Source: Desulfobulbaceae bacterium (lineage in GTDB: Bacteria; Desulfobacterota; Desulfobulbia; Desulfobulbales; SURF-16). Taken from it: a DNA stretch of 9,495 nucleotides. Shown one piece after another: positions 6,714 to 9,495 of this stretch. The notes beneath the pieces are model-generated. The model was not told the DNA's origin, did not search any database, and saw only the letters and a list, made by a program, of their open reading frames with translations. Location of the stretch: contig JANTFJ010000076.1 of assembly GCA_024763495.1 (NCBI GenBank), positions 1-9,495 of the forward strand. Direction: 5' to 3'. Numbering within the stretch: position 1 is the first letter of the stretch; each line of letters starts with the position of its first letter. A program made the position numbers and the translations under genes.

Positions 6714-7717
6714 TATCGCAGTTTCCTGCGGTTTACGGCAATCTCTCCAGCCATATTGACTGCCGCGGCAAGGCTGGCCGGATCAGCTATTCCCTGACCG
6801 GCAATATCATAGGCTGTTCCATGATCAACAGAGGTTCTGACAACAGGCAGGCCAAAGGTGACATTCACCCCATTGCTGAAGTGAATAAGTTTAAAAGGGA
6901 TAAGGCCCTGGTCATGATACATGCAGACCACAGCATCAAACCGGCCTGCAACAGCCTTGACAAAAACAGTATCAGGAGGAAATGGCCCCGAAACATCACT
7001 GCCGGCCTCCCTGGCCTCGACAATTGCCGGTTTTATAATTTTTATTTCCTCGTCCCCGAACATCCCTTCTTCTCCGGCGTGGGGGTTAAGAGCGGCAACA
7101 GCCAGCCTGGGACTTTTAAGGGCAAAATCCCGGCGCAATGCCCGGTCAGTTGCCATAATCATTGCCGTAATTTTTTCCCTGGTCAATAATCCAGCTACCC
7201 TGTTCAGCCCGACATGAATAGTCACCAGGGTTACTCGCAGACGGGAACCAGCCAGCATCATGCCATACTCCTTACTCTGACAGAGATCAGCCAGCATTTC
7301 GGTATGGCCGGGATAATCAAAACCGGCGGCATTGAGACTTGACTTGGCAATAGGACAAGTGGTCATGGCATCGGCCTCGCCCTGCTGAAGCAGACGAACC
7401 GCGCTTTTAATATAGGCCGCCATGGCCCGACCGGTTTGCCGATCAGGCCTGCCCCAGGAAAGCCTGTCAACTTCGAGAGTTAAGCCCGCCGGCGTAAAAA
7501 CCGGCACAGTACCAGGTTTAATTTCATCTCCAGGCTGCCAGGGGAGGATATCCGCCGATAGATTTAACTGTTCAGCGCACCAGTTAAGCGCCCCGACATC
7601 GCCGACCACAACCGGGGAATCACTTTGCCCGGAAATTTCGGCAAAATATTTCAAGATAATCTCGGGGCCGATCCCTACCGGACAACCCATGGTAATTAAA
7701 GTTAAATTTGTGGTCAT
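6713..7717 (-). CDS. pdxA: 4-hydroxythreonine-4-phosphate dehydrogenase PdxA
   Basis: The 334-aa enzyme oxidises 4-phosphohydroxy-L-threonine with NAD(P); the product is used by PdxJ with deoxyxylulose 5-phosphate to make pyridoxine 5'-phosphate, in the cytoplasm. Numbered from ATG 7717, the metal-binding histidines of the family are all present: H168 (TIHVG), H213 (NPHAGEEGMFGDEE) and H268 (MYHDQGLIPFK). The substrate-side YPGHTE (H138) and C-terminal TSVDHGTAYDIAG are also intact. The length is normal. The N-terminal motif reads MGCPVGIGPEI instead of the more usual MGDPAGIGPEI. I chose ATG 7715-7717 because the family begins only a few residues before this motif; the TTG at 7742-7744 would add nine unmatched residues. 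No strong Shine-Dalgarno is seen. It overlaps the following kinase-like gene by one base. No other B6 gene is in the window. Confidence 0.95.
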   Translation of the reverse strand: MTTNLTLITMGCPVGIGPEIILKYFAEISGQSDSPVVVGDVGALNWCAEQLNLSADILPWQPGDEIKPGTVPVFTPAGLTLEVDRLSWGRPDRQTGRAMAAYIKSAVRLLQQGEADAMTTCPIAKSSLNAAGFDYPGHTEMLADLCQSKEYGMMLAGSRLRVTLVTIHVGLNRVAGLLTREKITAMIMATDRALRRDFALKSPRLAVAALNPHAGEEGMFGDEEIKIIKPAIVEAREAGSDVSGPFPPDTVFVKAVAGRFDAVVCMYHDQGLIPFKLIHFSNGVNVTFGLPVVRTSVDHGTAYDIAGQGIADPASLAAAVNMAGEIAVNRRKLR

Positions 7718-7814
7718 TTTAACATTTGAGCTCAGGGGCGGCAAACATGTGGGGCAATGAGCCTGAAAATGGCATCAGACTTTCTGAATGGTACTGACAT
7801 TGAAAACCGATGGA

Positions 7815-7842
7815 ATATTATCATATTTACCAATTTCTTCAA
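7815..7842 (-). promoter_or_regulatory. Possible sigma70-like promoter for pdxA
   Basis: On the minus strand there is TTGAAG (7837-7842), a 16-bp spacer, then TAATAT (7815-7820). It would start transcription about 90 nt upstream of the pdxA ATG. The area is AT-rich, so chance matches are likely. Confidence 0.35.
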
Positions 7843-8056
7843 TATGTCCATTATTTTCTAAAATTTTATTCATCCAGTTTCGCCAAATTTTAAATTTAAT
7901 TTTTCACTGCAGCGTTTGTTGGCCTTTTTGTATGTGACTATTTTTATTGAGATTACTGCCATGGATTAAGCAAGGCAGCACCACAAACTTCCATATCATC
8001 GGACAACCTCCCAGCCCAGATAAACTGAAAAAGGAATTATTGCTGCATCGTAACAC

Positions 8057-8188
8057 AATAAAAATTCAGTCTCTGTAGGAGATCAGCCCCCTGAGCGATA
8101 AAACATGATGCAGAGCTCACAGCATGAATCGTCCAGAGGGATGGGTGGCCGGAGGAAATGCCCTTGGGGTGCTCCTGCAAATTTTATT
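8057..8188 (+). other. Nested inverted-repeat structure; possible structured RNA
   Basis: Three stems are nested in register: AATAAAAATT (8057-8066) with AAATTTTATT (8179-8188, 9 of 10 pairs), GTAGGAG (8075-8081) with CTCCTGC (8172-8178, including one G-U), and CAGCCCC (8084-8090) with GGGGTG (8166-8171, one bulge). Inside, CGAT (8096-8099) can pair with ATCG (8128-8131). On the plus strand the 3' arm ends in an AT-rich tract. CAGCCCCCTGAGCGATA near 8084 resembles the 5' side of enterobacterial 6S RNA (CAGUCCCCUGAGCCGAUA), but the whole is shorter than usual 6S RNAs and the usual neighbours are absent, so a DNA foldback element remains an equal alternative. Strand is unproven. Confidence 0.35.
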
Positions 8189-8320
8189 ATCACCTTAGGG
8201 CTCACCCAGCTAACATATGGATATTATATGAAATTATAAAATCGACAAACAATTGTTTATAAGTAGACTTAAGCGCCTGAAGTTCATACCACCCGATTTT
8301 GCGGCAGGTTAGCTCAAAGG

Positions 8321-8686
8321 TTATGAGTTGACATCAAAAGCGTTCCGGATCAGTTCGATCTTTTCTTCCTGTCCACTGATAATACCGACAACATCAAATC
8401 TGGCCTGTTGTTCATGAAGAGAATTTCGACTTATATATTCCAGGGCAACCCTGGTTAACCGGCGTTGCTTGTGAAAGGTTATTGCCTCAAAGGGATGGCC
8501 ATATCGCCTACTGCCCCTGGTCTTGACCTCTACAAAAACCAGTACCGCACCATCCCTGGCAATTATATCAATTTCTCCGCCGGCGGTTCGGTAATTTCTA
8601 TCAAGAATCCGATAGCCTTTACCGGCAAGAAAACGGCAGGCACGATCTTCCCCTTTCCGGCCCAGCGTCTGTCTTTTTACGCTCAT
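8321..8686 (-). CDS. yraN: YraN/UPF0102 family nuclease-like protein
   Basis: The 121-aa protein carries the family pattern in order: GRKGEDRACRFLAGKGYRIL (9-28), RNYRTAGGEIDIIARD with E38 and D40, then VFVEVKTRG with E53 and K55, and ARFDVVGI near the C-terminus. The D...ExK arrangement is that of the PD-(D/E)XK / Holliday-resolvase-like nuclease fold to which UPF0102 belongs. The biochemical role of YraN is not settled. The length is typical. The ATG at 8684-8686 overlaps the rnhB TGA (ATGA), and a GGAGCAGGA tract lies upstream within rnhB. The rnhB-yraN order is a common bacterial arrangement and supports the call. It is the last gene of this pair; 600 bp of gene-free sequence follows. Confidence 0.94.
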   Translation of the reverse strand: MSVKRQTLGRKGEDRACRFLAGKGYRILDRNYRTAGGEIDIIARDGAVLVFVEVKTRGSRRYGHPFEAITFHKQRRLTRVALEYISRNSLHEQQARFDVVGIISGQEEKIELIRNAFDVNS

Positions 8687-9333
8687 CAGGTTTTTCCTGC
8701 TCCGGCAATAAACTCACGCACCCCCTTAAAGGTCTGACGATGAATTTCACAGGGGCCGATCTGCTTGATAATCCGGCGATGAAGGGCAGTTGGATACCCC
8801 TTGTGACGATCAAAATGATATTCTGGAAACTGCTGGTGATATTGAAGCATGAGCCGATCACGACTAACCTTGGCAATAATCGAGGCTGCGGCAATGGAGG
8901 CACTTTTTGATTCACCCTTAACCAGGGCCTGCTGGGGCAGTCCCATGGGAACCTTAAATTTTCCATCTACCAGGATATAGTCGGGCTGACAGGAAAGAGC
9001 CAGAACCGCCCGTTTCATTGCCAGTAATGAGGCCTGGAGGATATTAATCAGGTCAATCTCAGCTGGTGAAGCAATCCCCACGCCCACGGGAATACCCATA
9101 TCCTGTAAAACAAAAAAAAGCTTTTCCCTTACCTGGGGAGAAAGCTTCTTAGAATCCTTAAACTGGTCATATCGACAATCAACCGGCAATATAACCGCCC
9201 CGGCAACAACAGGCCCGGCCAGGGGGCCGCGTCCCGCCTCATCAACTCCGGCGACAGCCTCATAACCCCGCTCTGCAAGTCCCTGCTCGCAGGCAAAGGT
9301 TCCAACCCGCACTGAACCAAATAGAGGAGTCAT
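8686..9333 (-). CDS. rnhB: Ribonuclease HII
   Basis: The 215-aa enzyme cleaves the RNA strand of RNA:DNA hybrids and incises at single ribonucleotides in DNA. The family motifs are clear: AGVDEAGRGPLAGPVVAGA with catalytic D31 and E32, LNDSKKLS-like FKDSKKLSPQ, ILVDGK with D123, KGESKSASIAAASIIAKVSRDR, and HKGYPT. The fourth acidic position, Asp in the E. coli KGDS motif (D126), is Glu141 here, a conservative change worth checking. I chose ATG 9331-9333; the frame stays open upstream to GTG 9378, but those codons run into the foldback repeat at 9360 and look non-native. The repeat ends 26 bp before the start codon, so promoter and leader for this pair may lie in or beyond the repeat. It overlaps yraN by 3 bp. 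The usual upstream neighbour in many bacteria (rplS) is not visible. Confidence 0.95.
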   Translation of the reverse strand: MTPLFGSVRVGTFACEQGLAERGYEAVAGVDEAGRGPLAGPVVAGAVILPVDCRYDQFKDSKKLSPQVREKLFFVLQDMGIPVGVGIASPAEIDLINILQASLLAMKRAVLALSCQPDYILVDGKFKVPMGLPQQALVKGESKSASIAAASIIAKVSRDRLMLQYHQQFPEYHFDRHKGYPTALHRRIIKQIGPCEIHRQTFKGVREFIAGAGKT

Positions 9334-9359
9334 AGCTAAGGGCTCACTCAAAAATAAAT

Positions 9360-9495
9360 GTAAATGTTCGGCTAGCACCCCACCTTCGTCCGTTTAGTCC
9401 TGATTCACATAGTATACTATAGTGAACACGCCGAAACGAACAAATCTGGGGCACTATCCGAACATTTAAAGGGGTAGAGAAGGGTAGCTTTTACC
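9360..9495. mobile_element. Second copy (B) of the nested foldback element, cut by the window end
   Basis: Read on the minus strand, 9495-9360 matches 5930-6065 with about 8 differences in 136 bp (about 94%). Both copies carry the ATAGTATACTAT core and the GGGTAGC/AGAGAAGGGGTA-type arm. The homology begins exactly at GTAAATGTTCGG (9360), the terminal inverted repeat, so this end is a real element boundary. The other end, and any target-site duplication, lie beyond the window. Confidence 0.8.

Larger units (their letters stand above)
7745..8320. other. Gap of about 600 bp between yraN and pdxA without a convincing gene
   Basis: All frames are short. On the minus strand there are a 32-codon frame (7775-7873, MNKILENNGHIEE...) and a 30-codon frame just upstream in another register; they may be remnants of something broken, but I recognise neither. 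On the plus strand there is a 44-codon frame (8105-8239). The stretch also holds the structured inverted repeat at 8057-8188 and AT-rich promoter-like sequence at 8223-8252 with a perfect palindrome AAACAATTGTTT. No tRNA and no clear intrinsic terminator after yraN were found. Confidence 0.6.

Noticed and set aside
7775..7873. A 32-codon minus-strand frame (MNKILENNGHIEEIGKYDN...) upstream of pdxA.
   Set aside because: It is short, lacks a ribosome site and overlaps the pdxA promoter candidate. It might be a remnant of a broken gene but nothing identifies it.
5827..8011. A shared 13-mer TCGGACAACCTCC at 5827-5839 and 7999-8011 as evidence of a further repeat copy.
   Set aside because: Sequence on either side does not align, so chance is a sufficient explanation.
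8105..8239. A 44-codon plus-strand frame (MMQSSQHESSRGMGGRRKCP...) with a hydrophobic C-terminal half, considered as a small protein or peptide precursor.
   Set aside because: It lies across the inverted-repeat structure, has no clear ribosome site, and no modifying enzyme or partner gene is nearby.
1..9495. CRISPR arrays, tRNA/rRNA genes, phage or defence genes.
   Set aside because: I saw no spaced direct-repeat array, no cloverleaf with CCA-like end, and no gene of these classes on either strand.

Overview
The window reads as a fragment of a mesophilic Gram-negative genome, most likely a member of the Desulfobacterota or another deltaproteobacterial-type lineage. That placement is an inference from gene content: a fused B12-binding/radical SAM/DUF2344 protein, a LolB-like lipoprotein, a TPR lipoprotein, PdxA of the DXP-dependent vitamin B6 route, and an rnhB-yraN pair. 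No rRNA or other taxonomic marker is present. All seven convincing genes lie on the minus strand, so the window is read from high to low coordinates.

Layout in transcription order. (1) 9495-9360: part of a foldback repeat, cut by the window edge. (2) 9333-8321: rnhB then yraN, with overlapping stop and start codons. (3) 8320-7718: about 600 bp with no convincing gene; it holds a strong inverted-repeat structure (8057-8188) and a promoter candidate for pdxA. (4) 7717-6153: pdxA then a small P-loop nucleotide-kinase-like gene, joined by a TAATG overlap. (5) 6103-5557: a 533-bp foldback element with a second, 154-bp element nested inside it. (6) 5556-298: a three-gene overlapping operon of TPR lipoprotein, LolB-like lipoprotein and B12/radical SAM protein, with a good sigma70-like promoter at 5528-5556. 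(7) 297-1: no convincing gene, several dyads.

The most striking part is a nest of small non-autonomous (MITE-like) insertions around the TPR operon promoter, each recognisable from the sequence alone. The outer element (5564-6096) has ends related to TAACTRCTCAC and lies between 7-bp direct repeats ACCAAGA. Within it, a 154-bp element (5913-6066) has a perfect 13-bp terminal inverted repeat and 6-bp direct repeats GACTCC. About 94% of the sequence of the latter recurs in inverted orientation at the right edge of the window. A third, unrelated element (5329-5479) sits inside the signal-peptide coding region of the TPR lipoprotein between 11-bp direct repeats. It adds exactly 54 codons without a stop, and removing it in thought restores a textbook lipoprotein signal peptide (MNKIIVLLCYLLVSC).

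The coding genes are otherwise ordinary housekeeping or envelope functions: RNA:DNA hybrid removal (RNase HII), a YraN nuclease-like protein, pyridoxal phosphate synthesis (PdxA) and lipoprotein/envelope functions. I found no new defence or biosynthetic system. The interesting biology is the nested insertions and their effect on one lipoprotein and its promoter, plus a possible structured RNA near 8057-8188.
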